Below are positions 1 to 7,882 of a DNA stretch of 41,122 nt, piece by piece. The notes under the pieces are model-generated. The model did no database searches. It saw only the letters and a program-made list of their open reading frames with translations, and was not told the origin of the DNA. The stretch is from the NCBI GenBank assembly GCA_035512595.1, contig DATKDU010000098.1, forward strand, positions 1 to 41,122, read 5' to 3'. Both the position numbers and the translations under genes were made by a program. Positions within the stretch are counted from its first letter, which is position 1. The number at the start of each line of letters is the position of its first letter. Source of the DNA: DATKDU01 sp035512595 (GTDB lineage Bacteria; Planctomycetota; Planctomycetia; Pirellulales; Pirellulaceae).

Positions 1-1
1 G

Positions 2-100
2 CATCAGGAATTCTTGAAGGAGCTTGCTAATCCACCGCCAGCAGTTGCGCCGCTGCCGACAATTGATGCGCAAGCGAATTCCCTCGCCGGCAAGGAGTAA
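2..100 (+). CDS. C-terminal end of an upstream protein (partial)
   Basis: An open frame enters from the left edge and stops with TAA, giving 32 residues that end in SLAGKE. It lies six bases before the DUF1501 start, so the two are probably co-transcribed. In planctomycetes DUF1501 genes commonly follow a DUF1549/DUF1553 (cytochrome-like) gene, and this tail could belong to one. Too little of the protein is present to identify it. Confidence 0.6.
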   Translation, partial: HQEFLKELANPPPAVAPLPTIDAQANSLAGKE

Positions 101-106
101 GCCAGC

Positions 107-1585
107 ATGAAAGATCACTTGCAATCCGCCCGCCTCTCCACCCGCCGCACATTCCTCTTCGGGACCGGCCTAAGCCTGGGCGCGATCGCCCTGTCGTCGC
201 TGGCCGGCGATCGGGCCGCTGCCGCTCCGGTCGCGGACAGCGTCGATAATCCGCTCGTTCCCAAGGCCCCGCCGCTGCCGGCGAAGGTCAAGCGGGTGAT
301 TTATCTGCACATGTCGGGTGCGCCGCCGCAGCACGACCTGTGGGATTACAAGCCGGAGCTCGTCAAGCACAACATGGAGCCCTGCCCGGACAGCCTGCTC
401 GAGATCCTTAAGAAAGAGCGGCTGCCCTTCATCGACCTCAAAGCCCGCCGGCCGAAAATGCTCGGCACTCCGTACAAGTTTGCCAAGAAGGGGCAGTCGG
501 GGATTGAAATCAGCGAGCTCTTTCCGCATCTGGGCGAAGTGGTCGATGACCTGTGCGTGATCAAGAGCATGCACACCGACCAGTTCAACCACGCTCCGGC
601 GGAGCTGTTCCTCTACACCGGCTCGCCGCGCAATGGCGGGGCCGCGATGGGCTCGTGGATCACCTATGGCCTGGGGACCGAGAACCAGGATCTGCCGGGC
701 TTCGTCGTGCTGATCAGTGGCGGCACCGACCCGACCGGCGGCAAGGCCCTGTGGAGCACCGGCTTTCTGCCGAGTGTTTTCCAGGGAGTGCAGTGCCGCA
801 GCGTCGGCGCGCCGATTCTGTATGCCGACAATCCGGCCGGCATGAGCCGCGAAGTCCGCCGCCGTAGCCTGGATGCACTGAAGAAACTGAACGAAGTGGA
901 GCTGGAAACGTTCGGCGACCCCGAAACGCTGACGCGGATCAGCCAGTACGAGCTGGCCTACCGGATGCAAATCGCGGTGCCCGATGTGATGGACATCTCG
1001 AAAGAGCCGAAGGAAGTCCTGGAGGCGTACGGCGCAGAGCCGGGGAAGGCGTCGTTTGCCAACAACTGCCTCTTGGCCCGACGTCTCGCCGAGCAGGGGG
1101 TCCGCTACGTCCAGCTCTTCGACTGGGGCTGGGACACGCACGGCACTGGCGCAGGGGACGACATCATGAACGCCCTGCCGAACAAGTGCAAACAATCCGA
1201 CAAGGCGATCGCCTCGCTGCTCAAGGACCTCAAGCAACGCGGCATGCTCAACGACACGCTCGTCGTCTGGGGGGGCGAATTCGGCCGCACGGCACTTAAC
1301 GAAGAGCGGGGCGGCTCCAAATTCCTGGGCCGCGACCATCATCCCCACTGCTTTTCGATCTGGCTGGCCGGCGGCGGCATCAAGGCGGGCACCGTCTTCG
1401 GCGCGACCGACGACTTCGGTTACTTCATCACCGAGAACAAGACCGGCATTCACGACCTCCAGGCCACGATCCTGCATCTCCTCGGCATCGACGCCAAGAA
1501 GTTCAGCGTCCCCTACCAAGGCCTCAACCAGCGGCTGATCGGCCCGACGGATGAGGCGCGGGTGATTGAAGGGGTGCTGGCGTAA
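107..1585 (+). CDS. DUF1501 family protein, Tat-exported
   Basis: The 492-residue protein starts with a twin-arginine signal (STRRTFLFG near residues 11-19) followed by a hydrophobic stretch, so it is probably exported folded by the Tat system. The body has the alkaline-phosphatase/sulfatase-like features of DUF1501: a YLHMSGAPPQHDLWD segment near residue 66, a WDTHG motif in the second half, GGEFGRT, and GRDHHPHCFSIWLAGGG near the C-terminus. These Asp/His/Glu-rich motifs are likely metal ligands. The family is greatly expanded in planctomycetes and its substrate is not known. It follows the partial upstream gene by six bases, as in a DUF1549/DUF1501 operon. A diverged copy of its last 25 codons lies 598 bases downstream. 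Confidence 0.9.
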   Translation: MKDHLQSARLSTRRTFLFGTGLSLGAIALSSLAGDRAAAAPVADSVDNPLVPKAPPLPAKVKRVIYLHMSGAPPQHDLWDYKPELVKHNMEPCPDSLLEILKKERLPFIDLKARRPKMLGTPYKFAKKGQSGIEISELFPHLGEVVDDLCVIKSMHTDQFNHAPAELFLYTGSPRNGGAAMGSWITYGLGTENQDLPGFVVLISGGTDPTGGKALWSTGFLPSVFQGVQCRSVGAPILYADNPAGMSREVRRRSLDALKKLNEVELETFGDPETLTRISQYELAYRMQIAVPDVMDISKEPKEVLEAYGAEPGKASFANNCLLARRLAEQGVRYVQLFDWGWDTHGTGAGDDIMNALPNKCKQSDKAIASLLKDLKQRGMLNDTLVVWGGEFGRTALNEERGGSKFLGRDHHPHCFSIWLAGGGIKAGTVFGATDDFGYFITENKTGIHDLQATILHLLGIDAKKFSVPYQGLNQRLIGPTDEARVIEGVLA

Positions 1586-1607
1586 GTAACATTGGTGGTT
1601 CACTCCA

Positions 1608-2057
1608 ATGCCATCGTCGATTCGCGTGATTGATCCTCGTGAAATACGCATCCGCGGATTTCGTGACTACCCGGGCCTGTCGGATGACGAAAAACTTGTC
1701 TACTTGGTAATGACCCTTGAATCCCTGATGGACATGGAAGGCTGGGACGATTTTTTCACGCACGCTGACTCTAGCTACTTTGAGCAAGGGCGTTATCTAG
1801 ATAGGCTCGTGCAGGGGCTACGGGTGGCGGAAGACGTTGAATCCGCTGAGATCGTCGAGGATTACGCGCGACACTTACGCGAAGGTGGAGTTTCTATGTC
1901 GCCTCATGACATCGACGCGTTCCTCTGCCGCCAAGACAAGTGCTATTTTGCATCATGCCCAGATTGGCGCGCAGCGTTTTCGGAGCTGACCGAAAAACGC
2001 TGGCAGCTCATCGTGGCGTGTCTGCGTCGAAAGGGTATTGAATTGTTGACCGCTTGA
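1608..2057 (+). CDS. Small acidic protein, possibly DMP19/DUF4375-like
   Basis: This 149-residue protein begins 22 bases after the DUF1501 stop. The central part (YLVMTLESLMDMEGWDDFF, then a Tyr/Phe-rich helical stretch ending in a DYARHL-type helix) resembles DUF4375/DMP19 proteins, which often have a 'gGf..yf' core. I infer this from pattern only. It has no signal peptide or membrane segment and is strongly acidic. Its base composition is visibly lower in G+C than the DUF1501 gene. Both sides carry the same DUF1501 3'-end sequence, which suggests it arrived by a recombination event. Function unknown; an immunity-like or DNA-mimic role is conceivable but unsupported. Confidence 0.6.
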   Translation: MPSSIRVIDPREIRIRGFRDYPGLSDDEKLVYLVMTLESLMDMEGWDDFFTHADSSYFEQGRYLDRLVQGLRVAEDVESAEIVEDYARHLREGGVSMSPHDIDAFLCRQDKCYFASCPDWRAAFSELTEKRWQLIVACLRRKGIELLTA

Positions 2058-2108
2058 ATACGTCCGAAACGCCACCGTGGAAAGCGCTGCCTCAATTTGC
2101 CGATCGCC

Positions 2109-2183
2109 TCCTATCAGGGCCTCAACCAGCGCCTGATCGGGCCGACGGATGAGGCGCGGGTGATTGGGGGAGTGCTGGCGTAG
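2109..2183 (+). pseudogene. Remnant of a DUF1501 3' end (duplicate of 1511-1585)
   Basis: This 75-base stretch matches the last 75 bases of the DUF1501 gene at 66 positions and ends in its own stop codon, TAG instead of TAA. Translated, it reads YQGLNQRLIGPTDEARVI and ends VLA like the intact gene. Most differences are at third codon positions, so the copy looks like the tail of a diverged coding paralogue rather than a fresh duplication. Upstream of about 2106 the similarity stops, so no functional gene remains. Confidence 0.85.
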
Positions 2184-2206
2184 CGCCTGCGTGAGCGAGC
2201 ATCGTC

Positions 2207-2671
2207 GTGACCAGTAATCAGATTGCCGAACTAGCCGAAGTGCGAGGGGTCCTTTGCGCGTTCGAGTGGTTCAACTCGAAGGTCAACTACAGCCCGACGT
2301 TTGCATTAGAAGAGCTGCCGAAGCGCCCCACATTGCAGGAGGCGCTACAAACGCACTTTGAGGGGAATGCCCTCGAGATTGAAACGAATCCAGTCGTTGA
2401 CTGGATTCATGCGACTCGTGCCCTATTCTCGAAATGGCTCTTCGAGTATCGCGACCTTATCGCGCCGGACGCGTTCGGCTGCGTAAACAGTAGACAGGCC
2501 GAATCCAAACTTGTGGAGGAAATCGTGCGCAAGATGGAGAGGGCAATTCAGCCCACGGCGGCTTGGACTGTGAAGGTCAAGACTCGTCAGCTCTACGAAC
2601 TCTTTTGGGATGACCTGGCAATTGAATCGGACCAAGCGAGGTATCTTTTGCACCTAGGGTGGACTGACTAG
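2207..2671 (+). CDS. Hypothetical protein
   Basis: A 154-residue frame starting at GTG, 23 bases after the DUF1501 remnant. I do not recognise the family. The product is predicted soluble and mostly helical, rich in Trp, Glu and Leu, with no signal peptide. Base composition is lower in G+C than the household genes around it, like the neighbouring 1608-2057 gene, and the two may have been acquired together. There is no clear Shine-Dalgarno sequence for the GTG, so the start is uncertain. Confidence 0.5.
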   Translation: MTSNQIAELAEVRGVLCAFEWFNSKVNYSPTFALEELPKRPTLQEALQTHFEGNALEIETNPVVDWIHATRALFSKWLFEYRDLIAPDAFGCVNSRQAESKLVEEIVRKMERAIQPTAAWTVKVKTRQLYELFWDDLAIESDQARYLLHLGWTD

Positions 2672-2731
2672 CGGTTCACACCAGCGTTGAGTCACAAGTC
2701 CGGAATCGGGTACGCCGAACTTGATTCCGTC

Positions 2732-2859
2732 TAACGCAAAGGCTCAAAGTGCGCAGAGACGCAAAGTGACGATCCGCTGGGACTGAGTCAGTTAGCCCGG
2801 TTGGCCCCCAACCTGCTTTTGCTTCCTTGGGCCTTCGCGAACTTGGCGACTTTGCGTTA
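2732..2859. repeat. Repeat element with 10-bp terminal inverted repeats (GCAAAG type)
   Basis: The element begins with TAACGCAAAG and ends with its exact reverse complement CTTTGCGTTA. Inside, the left end carries degenerate copies of a GCAAAG-type motif (caaag at several positions), and the right end has the complementary gcgaacttggcgactttgcg. It carries no credible protein. It looks like a non-autonomous dispersed repeat. It fills most of the 308-base gap between the hypothetical gene and the LutA-like gene. Confidence 0.7.
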
Positions 2860-2946
2860 AGGAAGTAACCTGACCCGCGCAGAAAAGTTTCATTCGGCAG
2901 CGGCTGCACCAGCAAGTTTGCGCGATTCTTCCCACTCTGCCGCCTC

Positions 2947-2966
2947 CCGAACTCTGACGAGTTCGG
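2947..2966. repeat. Short palindromic repeat before the lutA-like gene
   Basis: Two 8-base arms, CCGAACTC and GAGTTCGG, flank a TGAC loop. The hairpin lies 13 bases before the GTG start at 2980, in the leader of the mRNA. It resembles REP-type intergenic palindromes seen at other places in this window, with a different sequence. Confidence 0.6.
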
Positions 2967-2979
2967 CTACAACGGTGCT

Positions 2980-3696
2980 GTGAAACTCTCCCTGATGATC
3001 ACCTGCCTGGGGGACTGCGTTCGCCCGGAGGCGGGCAAGGCGGTCGTTCGGATCCTGCGGCAGTTGGGGCACACGCTCGATTTTCCGCAGGATCAGACCT
3101 GCTGCGGACAGCCGATGTTCAACGGCGGCTTTGCCGACCTCGCGCGGGAGCAGGCCAAACACACCATCCGCGTCTTTGCCGGCGATCAGCCGGTGATCGT
3201 TCCGTCGGGCTCGTGTGCCGCGATGGTCAAGGTCGAGTATCCGCATTTGCTGGAGGGGGACAAAACGTGGCACCAGCGGGCGCTCCAGCTTGCCGAGCGG
3301 ACGTTTGAGTTCTCGGACTTCCTGGTGAACCGGCTGAAGGTGATCGAACTCGGGGCCAGGTATCAGGGCAAAGTCGCCTACCACTACGCCTGCCACCTGC
3401 GGATGCTCGGCCAAACGAGCGAGGTGGAGACGCTGATCCGGCATGTAGAGGGAGCCGAGTACGTGCCCATTGCCAGGCAGGATCAGTGCTGCGGATTTGG
3501 GGGTTCGTTCGCCATTCGTTATCCGCAGATCTCAGGGAATCTGGTCGATGACAAGATGCGTTGCATTTTGGCCAGCGGGGCCGATTGCGTTGTTTCGACG
3601 GATGCCGGCTGTCTGATGAACATCGGCGGGCGGCTGCATCGCGAGGGGAGGCCGATCGAGGTGCTGCATATTGCGGAGCTGCTCGAGCGGCGGTAG
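2980..3696 (+). CDS. lutA: LutA-like (Fe-S)-binding oxidoreductase subunit
   Basis: The 238-residue protein has the two cysteine-rich CCG domains of the LutA/YkgE/GlpC-C-terminal family: TCLGDCVRPEAG at the N-terminus, CCGQPMFNGG near residue 41, a YHYACHLRML segment, and CCGFGGSF near residue 170, followed by a Cys in DAGCLMN. In LutABC this subunit works with an Fe-S/NAD-type protein in L-lactate oxidation to pyruvate. Here no lutB or lutC gene is adjacent, so the partner must be elsewhere. The GTG start fits the family N-terminus. A palindrome lies directly upstream and repeats lie downstream. Confidence 0.85.
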   Translation: MKLSLMITCLGDCVRPEAGKAVVRILRQLGHTLDFPQDQTCCGQPMFNGGFADLAREQAKHTIRVFAGDQPVIVPSGSCAAMVKVEYPHLLEGDKTWHQRALQLAERTFEFSDFLVNRLKVIELGARYQGKVAYHYACHLRMLGQTSEVETLIRHVEGAEYVPIARQDQCCGFGGSFAIRYPQISGNLVDDKMRCILASGADCVVSTDAGCLMNIGGRLHREGRPIEVLHIAELLERR

Positions 3697-3737
3697 GCGA
3701 ACCGGCAGGTCGCCATGATGTCTTTCAAGGAGCCATT

Positions 3738-3786
3738 GGACGGCCCGGAAAGGCCGCTACGCGCGGACGGCCTGGAAAGGCCGTCC
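3738..3786. repeat. Two tandem copies of a GGCC-x6-GGCC palindrome
   Basis: The first copy has GGCC CGGAAA GGCC at its core and the second has a perfect 8-bp stem, GGACGGCC and GGCCGTCC, around a TGGAAA loop at 3765-3786. They lie between the lutA-like stop codon and tRNA-Gly. The second copy could act as a transcription terminator stem but no T-run follows. Confidence 0.65.
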
Positions 3787-3882
3787 TACAGGGGCCTACA
3801 ATCGCTAACTCCAGGCCAGGGATGCGTTTGGGAGGACGCCTTTACAGCTTCGGGCAAATCGCCGATATTTAACGGCTGAATT

Positions 3883-3955
3883 GCGGGTGTAGCTCAGTTG
3901 GTAGAGCGACACGTTGCCAACGTGTAGGTCGTGGGTCCGAGTCCCATCACCCGCT
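3883..3955 (+). tRNA. tRNA-Gly (anticodon GCC)
   Basis: A full cloverleaf can be drawn: acceptor GCGGGTG paired with CACCCGC, D-stem GCTC/GAGC, anticodon stem ACACG/CGTGT with loop TTGCCAA giving anticodon GCC, T-stem GTGGG/CCCAT with loop TCCGAGT, and discriminator T. The CCA end is not encoded. It reads GGC/GGU glycine codons, which are common in this GC-rich window. Confidence 0.95.
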
Positions 3956-3966
3956 CTGGTGCGGCG

Positions 3967-4054
3967 AATGACCAATGTCCAAGCACCAATGACCAATGCG
4001 ACGATTGGCCGGTCTGCTGCCGCTTTGGTCATTGGAACTTGGTCATTGGTCATT
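3967..4054. repeat. Inverted pair of GACCAAT-type heptamer repeats
   Basis: The left arm (3967-3998) is made of 7-base units such as gaccaat, gtccaag and caccaat. The right arm (4023-4054) is its reverse complement at 28 of 32 positions. The 24-base centre separates them. It lies between tRNA-Gly and tig. Its design, heptamers in inverted pairs, matches other loci in this window that use different heptamers. Confidence 0.8.
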
Positions 4055-4128
4055 GTTATTTGCCCGGAGGCCGGCCGCGCCACAATCGTTGGGCTCCAAA
4101 ACCCGTTCCGCTTTCGCGTTTCACGACC

Positions 4129-5637
4129 ATGAGCACCGAAACTGCCGACAATCCGGAAGTCGCCGCCGAAACCGAAACGCCGGAGAAGCCCAAGCTCTCT
4201 CTGGAAGTGAAGATCGACAAGCCGTCGGCCTGCCAGCGGCACGTGACGGTGACGATCGCCCGCCCCGACGTCGAGCGATATGTCTCGGACCAATTCAACG
4301 AGCTGGCTCCCAAGGCGGAGTTGCCCGGTTTTCGCCCCGGCCGCGCCCCGCGAAAGCTCATCGAGAAGCAGTTCAGGGAGCAGGTGCAGGAGCAGGTCAA
4401 GGGCAAGCTCTTGATGGACAGCCTGACCCAGATCAGCGACGAGCACGAGTTCTCGGCCATCAGCGAGCCCGACTTCGATTTCGACGCCGTGAAGATTCCC
4501 TCTGACGGCCCATTGGTGTTTGAATTCGACATCGAGGTCCGCCCCGAGTTCGACCTGCCGCAGTGGCAGGGGCTGCACGTGAAGCGGGCGGTTCACGAAT
4601 ACACCGACGAGGAAGTGGAGGTCCACTTGCGGAAGCTGCTGGCCAAGTACAGCACGCTGGTGCCCCAGGAAGGACCCGTTCAGGCTGGCGAAGGGCAGTT
4701 TGTGAAGGTGACCGCTACGTTCCGCGACGGCGATACGGTCGTCTCCACCCTGCCCGAGGAGATGATCGAGATTCGCCCGACCTTGAGCTTTGCCGACGGC
4801 AGGCTGGCCGGTTTCGACAAGCTGATGATCGGCAAGCAGGCCGGCGACGTCATCGAAACGACAATCAAGCTGACCCCCGACTCCGAAAACGAAGCTCTTC
4901 GCGGCAAAGAGATCTCCGCCACGTTCCAGATCCTGGAGGTCAAGCATCGCAAGCTCCCTGAGCTTGACGACGGCTTCCTCGACCGCATCGGCGGCTTCCG
5001 CGACGAGGTGGAGCTCCGCGACGAGGTCCGCCAGGAGCTGGAGCGGCAGCTCAAGTACCAGCAGCAGCGGATGGTGCGGCAGCAGATCACGGGACTGCTC
5101 ACCGTCGCCGCCAATTGGGAGCTTCCCAAAGAGCTGCTCAAGCGGCAGGCCCGCCGCGAACTAGAGCGGTACGTCATGGAGCTGCAGGCCAGCGGCTTCA
5201 CGATGGAGCAGATCAACGCCCGGGCCAACGACCTGCGGCAGAACATCATGCAGCACACGGCCCTCTCGCTGAAGGAGCACTTCATCCTCGAGCGGATTGC
5301 CGAGGAAGAGAAGATCGAAGCCGAGCCGGAGGATTACGACGCCGAGATCGAGCTGATTGCCGAGCAGATGGACGAATCGCCGCGGCGGGTGCGGGCCAAG
5401 CTGGAAAAGCGGGGGCAAATCGACACGCTCCGCAACCAGATCGTGGAGCGGAAGGTGATCGACCTGATCAACTCGCAGGCTACGTTCGAGGACGTCCCCT
5501 ACGAGCGGCCTCAGGAGGAAGTGACTGCCGTCTCCTTCGCCATCGGCGGCACGGACGCGGCCAACATCCCCGAAGCGAAGCACGCCGGCAGCGGCGAAGA
5601 GAACGTCCCGGGGTCGCACATGCAGGAGCGGAAGTAG
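4129..5637 (+). CDS. tig: Trigger factor, ribosome-associated chaperone and peptidyl-prolyl isomerase
   Basis: The protein (502 residues from ATG 4129) has the three parts of trigger factor. The N-terminal ribosome-binding domain contains the signature loop PGFRPGRAPRKL near residues 64-75. A PPIase-like domain follows (about 165-260). The helical C-terminal chaperone domain is rich in Glu, Arg and Gln. The open frame extends upstream to 3931, but that part covers the repeat and the end of the tRNA, so the ATG is chosen because it opens the conserved SLEVKIDKPSACQRHV region after a short acidic tail. Trigger factor binds ribosomes near the tunnel exit and shields nascent chains. In many bacteria tig precedes clpP, as it does here apart from an HNH gene pair between them. 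Confidence 0.93.
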   Translation: MSTETADNPEVAAETETPEKPKLSLEVKIDKPSACQRHVTVTIARPDVERYVSDQFNELAPKAELPGFRPGRAPRKLIEKQFREQVQEQVKGKLLMDSLTQISDEHEFSAISEPDFDFDAVKIPSDGPLVFEFDIEVRPEFDLPQWQGLHVKRAVHEYTDEEVEVHLRKLLAKYSTLVPQEGPVQAGEGQFVKVTATFRDGDTVVSTLPEEMIEIRPTLSFADGRLAGFDKLMIGKQAGDVIETTIKLTPDSENEALRGKEISATFQILEVKHRKLPELDDGFLDRIGGFRDEVELRDEVRQELERQLKYQQQRMVRQQITGLLTVAANWELPKELLKRQARRELERYVMELQASGFTMEQINARANDLRQNIMQHTALSLKEHFILERIAEEEKIEAEPEDYDAEIELIAEQMDESPRRVRAKLEKRGQIDTLRNQIVERKVIDLINSQATFEDVPYERPQEEVTAVSFAIGGTDAANIPEAKHAGSGEENVPGSHMQERK

Positions 5638-5655
5638 GCAGCCGTCGGCGAAGGG

Positions 5656-6060
5656 CTAACCGGGTGGATACACACCTTCCGCGATGAGCTCTGCTCGCTG
5701 AGCAATGCGATGAGGAGCGTTCATTTGCAACACCGCTGCCGTGGCCCGTCCGACGGATGTACGGCCCACAATCAGCGGACCTTTCCAGCGAAAGTGGCGT
5801 AACCACCGTTGCGTTCGCGGATTGAATAGCCACGCTCGTTGCCCTGATTTCGGGTCGATGCCCGCCAGGTTCGTGCCTTTATGATGGTTGCAAGCGAAGC
5901 ATGCTATCGCCAGGTTCTCCGCCGTCGTCCGTCCACCATGTTGTTCGGCGATAACATGGTCGATCTCATGACCGATGGACGAAAACTGCTCCGGCATTCG
6001 GCAATACTCGCAGCAATTACCCGCCCGTTGACGGACCAAACGTGTGAGTGCGGCCTTCAT
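5656..6060 (-). CDS. HNH endonuclease
   Basis: From ATG 6060 the protein has 134 residues. It has a CEYCRMP zinc knuckle near residue 17, an EIDHVIAEQHGG motif with the catalytic His, and a second FACNHHKG knuckle, which together define the HNH (PF01844-like) fold. After the nuclease core there is a basic tail including WLFNPRTQRW, usual for small stand-alone HNH proteins of planctomycetes and cyanobacteria. An in-frame TTG at 6069 would overlap the stop of the upstream partner gene by four bases and is an alternative start. It is convergent with tig, ending 18 bases from the tig stop. Its biological role is unknown; DNA nicking in defence or mobility is possible. Confidence 0.85.
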   Translation of the reverse strand: MKAALTRLVRQRAGNCCEYCRMPEQFSSIGHEIDHVIAEQHGGRTTAENLAIACFACNHHKGTNLAGIDPKSGQRAWLFNPRTQRWLRHFRWKGPLIVGRTSVGRATAAVLQMNAPHRIAQRAELIAEGVYPPG

Positions 6061-6065
6061 GGCAA

Positions 6066-6353
6066 TCAAGATGCCTTGCGACCACGCCGTTTCAGCGCTT
6101 GGCGAGCTTTGGAATGCAAAATGTCAAGCACACAGCCTAGTCGTTCATAGGCGCCGGCCAAATGCTCCTCATCCCCCGACAGCGTCCCTCGCCGAGCTTT
6201 TTCGGCCAACTCCGACAAGCGGCGTTGGTCGGCCTGGGAAAACCTGATCTTCAGCAGCGCTCGGGCTGCCGTCGGGGTCAGCCCTTCGTCAAATTGAATG
6301 ACGCGGGACCATAGTGCGGCATCTTGTTCGGGCCCAAGTAAACCTTTCGCCAT
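6066..6353 (-). CDS. Small helical protein paired with the HNH nuclease
   Basis: This 95-residue protein has no recognised catalytic motif. It is helical and charged, with the segment LTPTAARALLKIRFSQADQ, a DQRRLSELAEKARRGTLS helix-turn, and a basic C-terminal KARQALKRRGRK tail. Its stop overlaps the region of the HNH gene start, so the two are almost certainly co-translated. Small proteins of this kind often precede HNH genes. It could be a partner or an antidote, but nothing in the sequence proves this. Confidence 0.75.
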   Translation of the reverse strand: MAKGLLGPEQDAALWSRVIQFDEGLTPTAARALLKIRFSQADQRRLSELAEKARRGTLSGDEEHLAGAYERLGCVLDILHSKARQALKRRGRKAS

Positions 6354-6540
6354 CGCGTGGCTCCCAAGAATTCACTCCATTGTAGCATACGAACGTCCCA
6401 TCTTCCCGAAAGCCTACTAGCCCGAAAAGTCTCTCGCCGGAATAATAACGGCAGTTGAACTCGTCTCGCCGCCAGTTTCCCACGGCATCGTCATTGGAAG
6501 CACGCCTGTTGTCCTGTTCCCTCCCGGAAGGATCGAGCGC

Positions 6541-7170
6541 ATGAGCGACCCATTTCCCGCCCCGATTTTCGATTCTTATTCCTACCAGAGCTACCAGCGC
6601 CAGCGGCAGCTCACGCTCGGCGACCTGCTCCTGGAGAACCGGATCATCTTCCTCCAGGGGGAGATTTTCACCGGCAACGCCAACGAAGTGGTGATGAAGC
6701 TGCTCTACCTGCAGAGCGAGAACCGCCGCAAGGAGATCAGCTTTTATCTCAACTCCCCCGGCGGGGACGTGGCGGCGACGCTCGCCGTCTACGACACGAT
6801 GCAGATTTTGAGCTGCCCCGTGGCGACGTACTGCGTCGGTCAGGCGGCCAGCGGTGCGGCGGTGCTGCTCGCCGGCGGGACGAAGGGGAAGCGCTACATC
6901 CTGCCCAATGCCCGCGTGATGCTCCACCAGCCCTATGGCGGCGTCGGCGGCCAGGTGAGCGACATCGAAATCCAGGCCAACGAAATCCTGCGATACCGCG
7001 ACGTGCTCAACCAGATTCTGGCAAGGCACACGTCCCAACCTATCGAGCGGATTGCCAAAGACACCGACCGCGACTATTTCCTCGGCGCCGAGGAAGCCAA
7101 GAAATACGGCGTGGTGGACGAGATCCTGTCCAAGATGCCGGGCAGCGGCGAACCGGACGATAAAGAGTAA
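6541..7170 (+). CDS. clpP: ClpP1, ATP-dependent Clp protease proteolytic subunit
   Basis: This 209-residue ClpP has an intact triad: Ser104 in VGQAASGAAV, His129 in VMLHQPYGG and Asp178 in DTDRDYF, with the spacing of the E. coli enzyme. The usual QAASMGA is changed to QAASGAA next to the nucleophile, as seen in second ClpP types. ClpP forms a barrel that degrades proteins unfolded by ClpX/ClpA/ClpC ATPases in the cytoplasm. A GGAAGGA sequence about ten bases before ATG 6541 is a good ribosome-binding site. The second clpP follows 40 bases later, so the two may form mixed barrels; no clpX lies in the window. Confidence 0.93.
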   Translation: MSDPFPAPIFDSYSYQSYQRQRQLTLGDLLLENRIIFLQGEIFTGNANEVVMKLLYLQSENRRKEISFYLNSPGGDVAATLAVYDTMQILSCPVATYCVGQAASGAAVLLAGGTKGKRYILPNARVMLHQPYGGVGGQVSDIEIQANEILRYRDVLNQILARHTSQPIERIAKDTDRDYFLGAEEAKKYGVVDEILSKMPGSGEPDDKE

Positions 7171-7210
7171 ACGATTGTCGAACGACCGAACTCAACGGAG
7201 CTTGTGAAAG

Positions 7211-7822
7211 ATGCCCATGGTCCCTTACGTCGTCGAAAAGAGCGGCCGCGAAGAGCGGGTGTACGACATCTACTCGCGGCTCCTCAAGGACCGGATCGTC
7301 TTCCTGGGAAGCCAGGTCAATGATGAAGTGGCCAACGTGATCGTGGCCCAATTGCTGTTCCTCCAATCCGAGGATCCCAAGGCCGACATCCATCTGTACG
7401 TGAACAGTCCCGGCGGCAGCGTCACCGCCGGCCTGGCGATTTACGACACGATGCAGTTCGTCACTTGCGACGTGGCCACTTACTGCATCGGCCAGGCCGC
7501 CTCGATGGGGGCCGTGCTGCTGACGGCGGGCGCTGCCGGCAAGCGGTTCGCCCTGCCCAATGCGCGGATTATGATCCACCAGCCCCTGGCGGGCATGCAG
7601 GGAACTGCGGAAGAGATTCTGATTCACGCCAAGGAGCTCAAGCGGATCAAGCAGCGGATGAACGAAATCCTCCTCAAGCACACCGGCCACCCGCTGGAGA
7701 AGATCGAGAAGGACACCGACCGCGACTGCTTCATGTCGGCTGTAGAGGCCCAGGAATACCGCCTGATCGACCAGGTCATCGAGCGGATGCAGGTCGTTCC
7801 CGCCAGCGGCAGCAAGGAATAG
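7211..7822 (+). CDS. clpP: ClpP2, ATP-dependent Clp protease proteolytic subunit
   Basis: The 203-residue protein is a canonical ClpP with Ser98 in GQAASMGAVLL, His123 in IMIHQPLAG and Asp172 in DTDRDCF. It is more typical than ClpP1, from which it differs throughout, so the pair are diverged paralogues and not a recent duplication. The ATG at 7211 gives the normal mature-like N-terminus for the family without a long propeptide. It is the last gene of the tig/clpP region. Confidence 0.94.
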   Translation: MPMVPYVVEKSGREERVYDIYSRLLKDRIVFLGSQVNDEVANVIVAQLLFLQSEDPKADIHLYVNSPGGSVTAGLAIYDTMQFVTCDVATYCIGQAASMGAVLLTAGAAGKRFALPNARIMIHQPLAGMQGTAEEILIHAKELKRIKQRMNEILLKHTGHPLEKIEKDTDRDCFMSAVEAQEYRLIDQVIERMQVVPASGSKE

Positions 7823-7882
7823 TGCCGCCAGGGGCAGGAGTGGCCGATCCTCGCCAAGGGGGGCGGATTCTTTAATTTCTGG

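Noticed and set aside
170..1651. Long minus-strand frame of 493 codons opposite the DUF1501 gene
   Set aside because: It is the mirror of a GC-rich gene; the translation is rich in Arg, Gln, Asp and His with no family pattern, while the plus strand has a signal and motifs.
2676..2915. Minus-strand frame of 79 codons
   Set aside because: It lies over the GCAAAG repeat element; the translation is repeat-derived and has no start context.
3931..4128. Upstream extension of trigger factor
   Set aside because: The extension would be translated from the end of tRNA-Gly and from the inverted heptamer repeat; the family start is at 4129.
7847..7876. Possible terminator after clpP2
   Set aside because: The stem is short and bulged (CGCC/GGCG with flanking ATC/GAT), so it cannot be separated from chance in a GC-rich region.
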